Below, piece after piece: positions 23,102-34,672 of a stretch of 64,000 nucleotides of DNA. The first letter of the stretch is position 1; each line of letters starts with the position of its first letter. Origin of the DNA: Phlebotomus papatasi (Eukaryota; Arthropoda; Insecta; Diptera; Psychodidae); assembly GCF_024763615.1 (NCBI RefSeq), contig NC_077222.1, positions 1,364,001-1,428,000 on the forward strand, in the 5' to 3' direction. The position numbers and the translations under genes were made by a program. The notes under the pieces are model-generated. The model made no database searches and was not told the origin of the DNA. It saw nothing but the letters and a program-made list of their open reading frames with translations.

Positions 23102-23260
23102 GGTCTTCACACTAGAAGCCTTAGTACCAGGAGATGAACAAGTATAGCCAGCGACTGCTTGTTATTAAGATTTTTGAAACTTTCGGGAATTGGGCTAAAC
23201 CTCCAGTCTGAAGCCGGCATGACACAGGTTTCAGACCAAAGACTTAGCCCAGTTCGGAAA
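23102..23260. mobile_element. MITE family B fragments
   Basis: Pieces of family B ends (AAGCGGTCTTCACACTAGAA; GGGCTAAACCTCCAGTCTGA; GGTTTCAGACCAAAGACTTA) occur close together in mixed orientation. This suggests a rearranged or nested copy. Further single ends occur near 24120 and 24300. Confidence 0.5.
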
Positions 23261-23628
23261 TCTAAGTAATAAACAGTTTTAGTGACTTTTCCAAATCCAG
23301 TTGATTATCTCCCTATAATTTCAATCCTGACTCAATTTTTTTCTGAAGATCTTGCTTAATAAATTAAAGAAGTTTTCACTATAGAAAAGTGGCTAAACCT
23401 TAAATCTCAATACCGTGTTAAGGCCTAAATTGACTCAGGCTGATTCTCCAGAATGTTTAAAAAATAAAGGAAACTTTTGTAAAAAACCTCGAATCGAATC
23501 CTTGATCTTTTTAACTGTAAAACTGAAGAAATTTTAACTGTAAGCTCTCAGTGTATGATAGTTTGGGCTAAACTTTTACCGCGAAATTTTTACGGACTTA
23601 TATTCTCGAGGATCAGCCTAAGTCTTAA

Positions 23629-23963
23629 GCGGTCTTCAGACTAGAGGTTTAGCCTTGTTCCCGTAATGCCCTAGACACACTTACGACTTAAACCGAGAGG
23701 CGACTTACTGGAAAATTATGGAAATGAAGTCCATCTATTATTTCGAATATAATTACGCTAAGCCATCATTCGGCTTATCCTCAGGTCTGTCAAGGCCCTA
23801 AGTCTCAGAATCCTAAATGGCAACCAATTTTATTGGTCTTTCAGAATCTAATAGGTCATTTGTCCTTAATAATACAATCCTAAGTTAAATTTTCCAAAAT
23901 ATCTTGAGTGATAAGAAATTATAACAGTTAAGCCATATGGCTAACCCTTAGGTCTGAAGCCCG
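23629..23963 (-). mobile_element. MITE family B, reverse copy split by family A
   Basis: Read in reverse, the left end AGCGGTCTTCAGACTAGAGG and right end TTAGGTCTGAAGCCCG match family B. The body is cut between TTCCCG (23657-23662) and GTCTCAG (23802) by a family A element; on each side the family B sequence resumes as in intact copies. Confidence 0.75.
23665..23801. mobile_element. MITE family A, copy 3, nested
   Basis: Ends GCCCTAGACACACTTACGAC and CTCAGGTCTGTCAAGGCCC are inverted; inner arms CTTAAACCGAGAGGCGACTT and AAGCCATCATTCGGCTTATC are diverged. It sits inside the family B copy at 23629-23963, so it is the younger insertion there. Confidence 0.75.
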
Positions 23964-24404
23964 TATTATGTTCTGAGTGTCTCAAATATCAAAAGCCCAA
24001 AATATAAGTATCGTAGAGAAGGTTGATCCCGGAAATTTGGATTTAAAAAACTCATCAAGATCGGCCAAAGACTAGTTCTGCTTTGTAATTCAATACTTAA
24101 TAGCTCGGATTATACGGACTTCGGACTTAAGGTTTATCCATGTGGCCCATATAGCTTAATAATTCTGATTTTTTAATACTTATGCGTTTTTTTTTTTTTT
24201 TGAAAAAATATGTACTTAGCACCGGGTAATTGATCTATACGATTTTGAAAAATCTCTACAATTGCTTATTGTATGAAGATTTGAGCCTTTTGGGTAAAGA
24301 ACTAAAGACCTAGTCTGAAGACCGTTTTAGTAAAGATCGTGAAGATAGAAAGGTAAAGCTAATCGCCCAATGCATCATTAGAATGGTCTTAAATTTTCCT
24401 ACAA

Positions 24405-25341
24405 AATGCTGAACTTTCATGAAAATGCATTGTAGCTTCAAGGAGATATTCAATTTTGAATTTTCATGACTCCGACACAACATTTAAATCAGGAAAATTT
24501 CATAAAGTCGAAATTCACATCCCTGTCTTTCTTAAAAATTTGAATATGCCTATCCTACTCTTTCGCATTCTTCTTCTTCTTCTTCTTTTGAACATCACAT
24601 CAAATTAAATTTCATTTCAATTTTGAGTTCAAAAGAGTGGGATAGACTTAGTCGGTTCCGAAGAAGACTATTGTAAGTCCAAAGGAAAGAGGTTCAAAGT
24701 TTGACAGGTAAAATTTATTTTCATTAATTTCACTGCAATTAGTATTACTTTCAGCTTTTGAAACTATTTCATCATACTTACGCATTAAATATATTCTAGT
24801 TAACACTACTTTTAAATTAATTATAGCAAAATTGTGGGCAAAAAACTCAATAATTGGGCACGCTGATTTTAAGTTTTTTGTTGTTGTAACTTTTGCAGGA
24901 ATATCTTAATCAAGATAAAATTTTGTGGGGATATAGATCTAAGGTTTCTGCATCCAATGATACCATCTTTTTATACTATTGTATGTAGAGTTACAATATA
25001 GTCTTCTTCGAAACCGACGAAATGCTAAACTTTCATAAAAATGCATTGTAGCCTACAAGGAAATATTCAATTTTGAATTGTCGTGGCTCCGACACACTAT
25101 TTAAATCAATAACTTCATAAAATCAAAATTCACATCCCTGTCTTTCTTAAAAGTTTTGAATATGCCTATCCTACTCTTTCGCACTCTTCTTCTTCTTCTT
25201 TTGAACATCACACCAAATTAAATTTAGTTTAGTCCAATTTTGAATCCAAAAGAGTGTGATAGCCTTAGGTGAACCATATGAGACAGACAGGGGCGCGAAT
25301 TTTGATTTTACAAAATTTGACCGATCTAAAAGGTGTGCCAG
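24405..25341. repeat. Duplicated foldback element around a second inverted-repeat insert
   Basis: A ~240-bp stretch at 24405-24650 (ATGCATTGTAGC, CTCCGACACA, ACATCCCTGTCTTTCTTAAA, CTACTCTTTCGCA, CTTCTTCTTCTTTTGAACAT) is repeated at 25022-25265. The second copy continues to 25341 with its mirror half and forms a ~258-bp foldback, 25083-25341. Between the copies, 24650-25020 is bounded by inverted GTCGGTTCCGAAGAAGACTA and TAGTCTTCTTCGAAACCGAC. A third full copy is at 29495. Confidence 0.65.
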
Positions 25342-25554
25342 GGGAGGGGCATAAAGAATCATTTACGTCGAATTTAGTGCTCCTAGCGGTATTCGCCTCA
25401 AGATGTAATATTTTTCACAAGGACTTTTTTGTTGTGTCGTATGCAATCAAACTCGGACAGCAAAGTATGAACGGGTTAAATGGGTAAAATCGATTTAATG
25501 ATCATTTCTTTATTTGAAAATTATTTAAAGTTTCGTTTGGTCATTTAACTTATA

Positions 25555-26044
25555 CTAAATATTTTTAAAAAGCTTCCCTGAAGGGCAATTCTGTAGCAAT
25601 ATGACAATGTCATATGACAAATTTGTGCTGTAAAATTCGGGAACAGAACGACGTAAAAGCACAGAGAGCATCGATTGGCCATTGTAAAGAGCTGTATACG
25701 AAGCATATGAATTTTTTAGCAACTGATACAAGTCACATTTATGATTAGTTCTTCCGGATTTACCATATAAAAAAATTAAATTTATCATATGACATTGTCA
25801 TACTGTTATAGAATTCCTCTAATGGTCCTAGAATTAACAAAAATATTTTCCAAAGAATTTCCTTACCACTTCTCTCTCCTGTTTGCAGTTTAAGTGGCCT
25901 AAATGAATTCCCATAGAAGAACTGTACTTTAGAATTTGAAGGATTCTGGCTAGCAAAGTATTCCTTTCGGTCCCGAGAAACCACATGATAGAACAGCGTT
26001 GGAATTTTACTAACTCGCGATAATTTTCCCCGAGAATTGGACAT
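25555..26044 (-). CDS. Possible small two-exon gene divergent from PP5
   Basis: An ATG at 26044 opens 59 codons (MSNSRGKLSRVSKIPTLFYH at the start, LKLQTGERSG at the end) with a GTAAGG donor at 25866. Joining to an acceptor TATACAG ahead of 25691 gives a further 45 codons (ALYNGQSMLSVLLRRS, then PEFYS) to a TAG at 25555, 104 residues in all. The position, 172 bp from the PP5 ATG in divergent orientation, suits a shared promoter. I recognise no family, the intron lacks a good pyrimidine tract, and chance is not excluded. Confidence 0.3.
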
Positions 26045-26216
26045 GTTGTCCGTTATTGGGATGCAAAACAAATATTTGAAAGTGTTATAAAATAGGCCTA
26101 CTGTAATCTCGTGCCCGGACTACCAGCGCTGGCAGTGATGACAAATGGTAGTAACATCCTCTGTGTGTCTGCTTTTTCTCGTGTAATTTTTTAGCCTGAA
26201 TTTATTATTTGGGAAA
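26045..26216. promoter_or_regulatory. Presumed PP5 promoter and 5' UTR, possibly bidirectional
   Basis: A relatively GC-rich patch (GTGCCCGGACTACCAGCGCT) lies between the PP5 ATG and the divergent frame. No TATA box was seen, as usual for housekeeping promoters. Confidence 0.4.
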
Positions 26217-29200
26217 ATGTCTGAGGAAAACCCAAGCAAGAATAGCAATAATATTGAAATAAAGGACGAGAAGCATCCCAAAGCAGAGGAATATAAAACT
26301 CAAGCAAATACCTATTTTAACAGTGAGTATCGGTGGATATATCTTTTGACCAGGAGTGACATAACCACAAACAATTCCTGGAAAATCAATGCAGAAAGTT
26401 TTTTTTTTCTATTTCTCCAATTTTGTTTATTCTTTTTGTTTTGATTGATTGTGCAGAAAAGGAATATGATAAAGCCATTGAATGGTACACTGAAGCAATC
26501 AAATTGGACCCGGAAAATGCTGTCTACTACGCTAACCGGAGTCTAGCTCATTTGAGGCAGGAGAGCTATGGCTATGCTCTTCAAGATGCCATCTCGGCCG
26601 TCAAGGCTGATCCCATTTATATTAAAGGTAAAAGACTGCTTTAGTGTTCCCCGGAATCCCTGAACTAATAAGAAGAAATTGTTTCTGTTTGAAGGATACT
26701 ACAGGAGGGCGGCGGCTCATATGTCTCTAGGAAAATTTAAACAAGCATTGAGTGATTTTGAATATGTTGCTAAAAGACGACCACAGGACAAGGATGCTCA
26801 AATGAAATTCAAGGAATGCCAGAAGATCATCAATAAACAAAAGTTCGAGAGGGCAATTGCCACTGAAAAGAAGGAATTGTCCCTAGCACAAATGTACCGG
26901 GATCTCGATGGCATTTGTAAGTACATTTTATTATTTTTATTTTAATGTAAATCTCGATCTTTAATGTAAAAAAATCCCAATCCGACGAAAGCCAAGTGCT
27001 AAAATTTTGTTAACATTCCGTGGCTTGGATCAGCAATTGTCGTAGCTATTTGTCACCAAAATCATCAGTAACGGCGTTATCACACTTGCACATTAAAATT
27101 TTAATGTGATTCACATTAATTGTCGCTTGTAAGCATCCAAATATGCTATTTGTGTCTTTGAGTCACTTAATTTTTGGGGTTTTTCTATTTATTGATAAAG
27201 AAGTGGACTTGGCCTGCAAAAATAAGTTTAAATTTACCTAAAGCATAAATATTTTTCACACTAAAAAATTAAAGAGAAAATCGCATTAATTTTTTGCATT
27301 AATGCTATAAATCAATTTATATCAAATTTTGCGGGCCAAGTCTACCTTTTTATCAACAAATAGATCAAATTTTGAATATAAAATGATTCAAACACACAAA
27401 TTACACATTTGGACTCTCACCAGCGACAATTAATGTGAATCATATTAAAATTTTAATGTGCAAGTGTGATAACACAGTAACATTAATCCAAATTAAACTA
27501 GAAAAAAATATGCTGTTTTTAGCCTTAGTTGATCTCTGGGAAACATGATTTCTTATTCCTAAGCGATTTTTATGTGGAACTTGGAAGTGTCTTAGCTAAG
27601 AAATACGTTTTATAAATAATTTCCACACTTAACGAAAGGTCATATTTACTAAAATCGCTTTGTACTCCTACGGAATTTTCTGAATTCTCAATTCCGAGCC
27701 CACATAATGATCAAAATTTTAAACTAAAAAACACAGGAAAAAATCTCTTATCGGAATTTGTGGAATCTTAATGTGTCTTGGCTAAAAATCTAAAATTCTA
27801 AAAATTAAGATCAAGATCTCAAATTTATCAAAGGCCTTGGGACACAAACCGTGTGGATTTCAAGATTTCCAAATGTGGAAACAACATTTCAAGATTATAA
27901 GGCGTCAAATTTGTTGTTCCTCCAAATAATTCCAAAAACATCCTTGGAATTTACATGATACCTATAACCTTGCCTATAACGATTTAGAAAGCTTTTTTTT
28001 GGAAGTCGTTTTTAAAGAATTATATATTTCTATAAGAGAAAGTTCAAAGAGAAAAATAGTATTAAAAAAATACTACATTTGAGCTTGCAATTGGTACACT
28101 TAGTTTTTCGTTATCCGGCACTTCGATATCTGGATGACAGCTGCCAAACACTGACGGTTGCTGTATCCAAAACGTTTTTTACCTCAAGAATCAAGACCAG
28201 TTTAAACTTAAGTTTCAGCAAATTGTGCTAAGAAATAAATATTTTTCGTGAAAAGTGATGTTTCGTTAAGTGTGGAACTTCTTGAGAAATTGCTTCTTAG
28301 CTAAGAAATTTTAAGTTCAACAAATTCATTGCATCAGAATATCACATCTTGATCTTGGAAATATTTGACAGTTTAAAATTTTGATCTTGATCTCAGTCCA
28401 AGTGCAGTCACAGATAATGGCTAAACATCAAATTGCCAATAAAAATCACCAAGATTAAATTTATGTCTTAAATGGCTCATTTGTGGAACCTAATATGTCT
28501 CGACTAAAAGTTACAATTTAATACTGCCCAAAATTAACGAAACAAACCTTCTAAATGTCTACGATGAAAATCAAGATATAAAGCCCGTGAATATCTGGAA
28601 GAGAATCAAGACCAGTATAACCATTTCAAGGTTTATCACATGACCCTAGTTTTTATTTAATACGGCTTTTGCTTGATTTTCTAATTTTTGTTCGGAATTT
28701 CAGCAGTTTTTTTTTCTGAGAAATAAATATTTTTCTTGAAAAGTGACGTTTCGTTAAGTGTGGAACTTCTTGGAATCTTGTTTCTTAGCTAAAACATTTT
28801 AAGTTCCACAAATGCCTTGCGTCAGAATAACAAATTTTGATCTTGAAAATATTTGACAGTTTAAAATTTTGATCTTGATCTCGGTCCTAAGATTGCGGTT
28901 AAAGATAATGGTCGAAGCATCAAATTGCCAATATAAAATAACAAGATAAAAATTCCCGTCAAATAATTTCGTCAGATATCTTTAAGATTTCTGCAGAAAT
29001 CTAAATAAAAAATAAAATGTTTAATAAAATGTGTCTAATAAGATGTTTAATCGGTGATGTTTGTTAAGCAAAACATACCATTTTCTTTGAACCTTCTACA
29101 ATTTCTTCATAAATCAACAATATTTTGTGAAGTGTAATGGACAATATGCAGATTTTCTAGGTAGAAATTCTGCCGAAAATCTACAGATTTTCGCTGAATA

Positions 29201-32200
29201 TACTGGAATATACCGTTACAATTCAAAAAACCTCCAAGTAAAATCGGCAGGTAGTATATTGATTTGACGGGATTATATCTTTTTAATGACTCATTTGTGG
29301 AATCTAATGTGGCTCAACTAAAAGCCACAATTTAAGACTGCTTAAACTTAACGAAACATAACTTGTGACTAAAACAGAGTCCCATAAAAATGTACTTCAA
29401 TTTCGAGTTCTGAATTTACTTTCAGCTCTCTGATAATGACAGCTGTCAAACACTCGAGAAACTTAAAATGATCTCCCTTAAGATATAGGTATTTATGGCT
29501 CCAGTACACTATCAGGAAAATTTAACGAAATCGAAATTCACATCACTTTCTTCCTCACACGCTTTGCATACGTCTATCCCATTCTTTCGCACTCCAAATT
29601 CGATTGAGCTAAATTAAATTTGTTGTGATGTTTAAAAGAAGAAGAAGAGTACGAAAGAGTGAAACATATACATATGCAACACAATGAGAAAGAAAGGGAC
29701 GTTAATTTTGATTTCTTGAAATTCTCCTGATCTAAAATATATGCCAGAGCCATTATCTTCCATTTTCAGTCTCAGTCATCCGGACTAACGAGGAGTTGAG
29801 GGTACCAATAAAAAACACAAAATAAAAATTTCTCCTGGCGCTTTGTATATTTCTAGAAATTAATGTGTCTCGACTAAAACCAAAATCTCAAGATTTTTTG
29901 CACTTAACGAAATTTCGCTGAGCAATTTGAAAACAGGTCAAAATTCATAAAAATCGTAAAATTTAAGAATTTTTCAAGGGATAGATAACTGTGTCTCTCA
30001 CGGTTCACACCGAGATCCAATTATTCATCTCTTGGAATTTTCCGATCGTAAAACATTTTGCACTTTACAAGCTCCCTTTAGTACAATGCATATTTCCTTA
30101 ATAAAACCTTGCAGCAATTGAGGAAGACTACACGGGTCCCAAATTGGAGAACGAAAAAGTTACTGTGAATTTTATGCTTGAACTAATGGAATTCTACAAG
30201 GCGGAAAAGAAGCTGCACCGAAAGTACGCTTATAAGATTCTCTGTGACGTCGACGAGTATTTCCGAAAGCAACCCTCCCTGGTGGACATTAAGGTGCCGG
30301 ATTCGTCCAAATTCACCATTTGCGGTGACATCCATGGACAATTTTTCGATCTGATGAACATCTTCAAGATCAATGGACTTCCTTCTGAATCCAATCCTTA
30401 CCTCTTCAACGGTGATTTCGTTGACCGAGGTTCCTTTTCCATTGAATGCATTTTTACGCTATTTGGCTTTAAACTCCTCTATCCTGATCACTTCTTCCTG
30501 GCCCGTGGCAACCATGAGAGTGTCACCATGAATCAGATGTACGGATTCACGGGAGAGGTTATTGCTAAGTACTCCAGCACAATGTCCGATATGTTCACTC
30601 AAGTCTACAACTGGCTGCCGCTCTGCCACTGCATCAATGATCGTGTCCTCGTGATGCACGGTGGTTTGTTCTCCCAGGACAATGTTTCCCTGGACGATTT
30701 GCGTAAGATCGAACGGAATCGTCAGCCACCGGATGAGGGGCTGATGTGCGAACTACTTTGGAGTGATCCGCAACCGCAAATCGGAAGGGGACCCTCCAAA
30801 CGAGGCGTCGGCATCCAGTTCGGACCTGACGTCACCGAAGCCTTTTGCCAGTTCAACAAACTCGACTACGTGGTGCGCAGCCATGAAGTCAAGCATCTCG
30901 GCTACGAGGAGGCCCACAATGGCAAATGCATTACAGTGTTCTCAGCGCCTAACTACTGGTAAGTCCTTGAATCTTTAAACCGAAAATTCATAACTCCTTC
31001 CACAGAAATATCAATTTTAAACGCTGCAAAACCTAAGTTCTTAAACCGGAAACGTTAATGCCTTAAACCGAAAGCCTAGATTTTTTACATTGAAAATCTT
31101 TATTCTTTAATCCGAAAATCCTGGTTCGTCAAACCGAAAACCACGGTCCTTTACGCCGAAAGCCTTTAGTGATAAAACCGTATACCTTGACTACAAAACC
31201 GGAATCGCCAAAGCCCGAATTTTTACACCGATTCTTCTAGAGGTCTTAAAGCGAAAACCTGAATTCTTTACCCTGAAAACCCTAGGTTCTTAAATACAAA
31301 AATTTATCCTTCTTTAAACTGTAAAAATCGAAATGTTAGGACTTTGTACCGAAAATCCTGATTTCTTAAACCGAAAATCTATCCTTTCCTTTGCATCGGA
31401 TAACCAGAAAAGCCCTTAAACCGAAAGCTATAATCCTGTAGGCTAAAAACCTTGATTTGTTTCAACGAAAACTTCGAGTTTTTAGCCGAAAACCTTAACG
31501 TCCGCAACCGAAAATTCCGATCTATTACCCTTAAAATCCTGAATCTTTTAAAACTCTGAATTCCTAAACCGAAAACTATATTTCTTTACGTTGGAAATTT
31601 TGCATTTTCAAACTGAATGTCTAGATTTTTCGAAAATTGAAATTCTTAATCCTTTGTGCAGAAAAAAATTGAGAATTCCTTAAACCGAAAGCCTCAATCT
31701 TTTATACCGAAAACATTTATCAAAAAATGGAAACTAGGATGCTTTAAACCGGATGTCTTAAACTTAATTCTTTTCGCCGAAGGGCAGAATCATATTGACA
31801 GTAAAATGCTCACCGTATTTCGTTAATTTACGCATTTTCATTGCAATTCTTACGCAAATTATCGATTACCATATTACCTTATCTCATACTCTGTGGAATT
31901 AGATGAAAGAAAATTGAAGAAATAAAACGAAAATTCGATAAACGGAGAGCAAAAAAAAACTATAACATAAATTAATCGTATTTAGTTTGTTTTGCTCACC
32001 GTTTATCTCATTTTCGTTTTATTTCTTCAATTTTTTTATATTATTTTCACTTAGTGTCACCGAGAATGAGATAAGGTAATACGGTAATAGAAAATTTGCG
32101 TAAGAATTGCAATGAAAATACGTAAATTAACGAAATACGGTGAGGCTACGGTAAGTATTTTATTGTCAATATGATTCTGTTCTAAACCGAAAATTTCTAT

Positions 32201-33336
32201 TCTTTGCATTGAAAAGTTTAGGCTTTTTTAAATGGAAACACTCAATCCTTTACGCCGAACACCAAACGTAAAACTTTAAGCCTGAATTATTTACACGGAA
32301 AAACTTGTTTGATTCCACCAAAAATCTTGAATTCTTAAAATGAAAATTCCCTAAAGACCGCCTTAAACCGGAAAGCCTTAAATTCGTAAAACGGAAAACC
32401 TATATTTTTTATATGAAAAATCTTGATTCCTCATTACAAAAACTTGGAATACTTAAACCGGAAACTTTGATTGTGCCAAGAGAAAGCCTAACCTAGGCGG
32501 TCATTCGAACATGTGTGAAAATACCCTTGAATCATTCCTAATAACGGTTTTTCAAGGTTAAAAGTTAAAAGTGCTCCAGAGAGCACATTATCAAGCGAAT
32601 GAGGTGATGTTTGAGCTCGCTGGAACGGTCTTGGAATTTTCGATAAAACTGAATGCATTCCAATCAGTTTTGAATCGGTAATGAACCGTTTCATAACCGA
32701 TAAATAATTTCTATATGAAATTTAATTAAAATACCCCTGAGGTGTATTTTGGGAAATATTTTGAGTGATCTATAAATCGGTTCAAATCGGTTATGAACCG
32801 GTAATGAACCGTTTCATAGCCAATAAATAATTTCTATATGAAATTTACTTAAATTACCCCTAAGGTGTATTTTGGGAAATATTTTGAGTGATTTATAAAT
32901 CGGTTCAAATCGGTTATGAACCGGTAATAAACCTGTTATGAATCAACAAGTAATTTTTGCCCGAAAATCAATTCTATTGCTTTTAGAACTATTTTGAGGA
33001 TCTTTTAAGTGATTTCTAAATCAGTTTAAATCGGTTTTGAATAGAAGCATTCTTCAGACCTAAAATTTTGCTCCTAAAAGGCGATAATCTCGATTCTGTA
33101 CCATTTTCGTTTTCCTTGCAGTGATACAATGGGTAACATGGGAGCCTTTATCACAATTAAGGGAGACGATTTGAAACCTAAATTTACAACCTACGAGGCT
33201 GTGGTAAGTAACCCTAAAAAGCCTTTTGCAGCTTCGATTTTCAATGACTTAACCCTCCTGAAATATTTACTTGCAGCCTCATCCAAATGTAAAACCAATG
33301 GCGTATGCAAATTCCTTGCTGAATTTGCTGATGTAG
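26217..33336 (+). CDS. PpD3: Serine/threonine protein phosphatase 5 (PP5)
   Basis: Hsp90-associated phosphatase: an N-terminal TPR domain autoinhibits a C-terminal PPP domain and binds the Hsp90 tail. Six exons join in frame: 26217-26322, 26457-26627, 26695-26916, 30115-30958, 33122-33203, 33277-33336; 494 residues (human 499). Three TPRs occupy about residues 22-130 (EYDKAIEWYTEAIKLDPENA, ANRSLAHLR, GYYRRAAAHMSLGKFKQAL). The PPP metal and catalytic motifs are intact: GDIHG at 237-241, GDFVDRG at 266-272, GNHE at 298-301. The tail VPHPNVKPMAYANSLL matches the family's C-terminal inhibitory helix. All introns are GT-AG. Intron 3 (3.2 kb) and intron 4 (2.2 kb) carry foldback elements and minisatellites. 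AATAAA lies at about 33356. The start ATG follows a short UTR, and the N-terminus is acidic as in relatives. Confidence 0.97.
27076..27473. mobile_element. MITE with GTTATCACACTTGCAC ends
   Basis: GTTATCACACTTGCACATTA (27076 on) is mirrored by TAATGTGCAAGTGTGATAAC ending at 27473. The arms extend ~55 bp, including AATGTGATTCACATTAATTG on the left. The subterminal ACATTAAAATTTTAATGT is itself palindromic. About 398 bp in PP5 intron 3; non-coding. Confidence 0.8.
29495..29753. mobile_element. Foldback element, third copy of the 25083 family
   Basis: The ends ATGGCTCCAGTACACTATCA and TATGCCAGAGCCAT are inverted. Arms of ~110 bp follow (TCACATCACTTTCTTCCTCA against AGAAAGAAAGGGACGTTAAT; CTTTCGCACTC against GAGTACGAAAG). 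PP5 intron 3; no coding potential. Confidence 0.75.
30975..32480. repeat. Short AAACCGAAAACCTT minisatellite in PP5 intron 4
   Basis: Variants of CTTAAACCGAAAACCTTGAT repeat every ~25-30 bp, about 50 times. The block is interrupted by the foldback element at 31795-32180, which was therefore probably inserted into it. Confidence 0.8.
31795..32180. mobile_element. Long foldback element in PP5 intron 4
   Basis: CAGAATCATATTGACAGTAA at 31795 is mirrored by TTATTGTCAATATGATTCTG at the right end. The arms continue almost to the middle: TCACCGTATTTCGTTAATTT against AAATTAACGAAATACGGTGA; ACGAAAATTCGATAAACGG against CCGTTTATCTCATTTTCGT. That makes ~180-bp arms with a small loop. Confidence 0.85.
32670..33040. 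repeat. ~117-bp tandem repeat, about three copies
   Basis: The unit AATCGGTTATGAACCGGTAA, followed by AATAATTTCTATATGAAATT and TGTATTTTGGGAAATATTTT, occurs at 32672-32770, 32780-32890 and 32900-33030 with decreasing fidelity. Within PP5 intron 4. Confidence 0.75.
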
Positions 33337-34660
33337 TCAAAATTACAATAGCGTGTAAATAAATTGATTTGTACACGAAATTTAGGATTTAGCGATAGAT
33401 AAAAATTCTAATGTAATGGGTTAATTGATGAACAATTAATTTTCACGCTTTGGAATTTTTACGTGACGTCATTTGCGATTTTATCGATGATCCTTTGAAA
33501 AGGATCAGTTATTTTATTGAAATTGTGTTTTTTCAAAATTTATTTTTACATTCATTTTTACTATTTTAATGAAGCATTTTTTTTAATTCTATTCCTACCT
33601 TTTAAACAGGAGTTTTGTGCATGTATCGTCAAATCTGAAAGAAAATAGAAAAAATGAATTAAGTGGAAAAATATATCGTTGATCTTACATAGGGTTAACG
33701 TAAAAATTCCTCATGAAAATTTCTTGTTCTGCCCAAAAAAAAAAATTAAAGTTACAGAAGGACAAAAGCAAAACAAGAAAAATTTATACACATCCTTTAG
33801 AATGTAACCCCTTCCATGCCCTGAAAAAAGAATGTAGTCCCTGGAAGAACTACAAAAATCACAAGAAAAAAATTTGATATTCCAAGTTTTTTGTTGCTAA
33901 AAAAACATGTTTTTTCAATTTCATAAATAGATCAAAAATATATAACTTGAGAATTTTACTGATATCTTAAAAATGCTGTATTTAATTTTTTCTGTATTTT
34001 AAAAATTGGAATTTATAAAGAAATTATAATTTTTATGGAATATTCTTTAGACTTGAGCTTCATTTTGTCACCGTTAGCGCTGCGTTTGGTTTATGCTGCA
34101 AACACATTGGCATAAATCGTCTTCGACTTTAGAAGCAAATGATTAGGGTAAATTGAGATTCTTTACATTTTACAATCTTAAGCTTGAGCGACTTGAACCC
34201 TGTTTTACGGTTTTCTGCTCTCAAGAGAAGAAGGCAATAAACAGCACAGTAAAACTAGCAGTAAACTAGTAGCACAAAGTCATTAATAGCGAAAAGAAAT
34301 TTTTTTCGCAGAAAAATTGGGATCATTCTGATTACAGACAAAACAGCTCAGCAAACAGAAGAACTCGAGAAGATCAAGAAAATAAGAAATATGACGATGA
34401 AAATAGATAAACATGGAGCTCGGAATCAGTGCAAATTACTAGTCAGAAACGAGTAAATGATATACTGGGATAAAAAAAAGAAAAAGTGAGCATAAAAACC
34501 TCATAGAAAAGTAAATCAAGAGACATGTAAAGACATATTTTAATTCAATAAACAAACAAAAAGTGAGTATATAATAATTAAAAAACAGTGAACGCAAAAA
34601 AAGTAAAATAAATTGATAAACGAAAAAGTTTTAAAATTGAAAGTGAGTGAACGAAATAGC
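33337..34660. other. Intergenic stretch after PP5, no gene seen
   Basis: It starts with the PP5 3' UTR. The remainder is AT-rich with many stops in all frames. No repeat family used elsewhere in the window was recognised. Confidence 0.4.
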
Positions 34661-34672
34661 CAGGGTGGTGGC

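Noticed and set aside
25555..25788. Continuous 77-codon minus-strand ORF as an independent gene
   Set aside because: Its 5' half lies in what would be the intron of the spliced model. Kept only as part of that low-confidence model.
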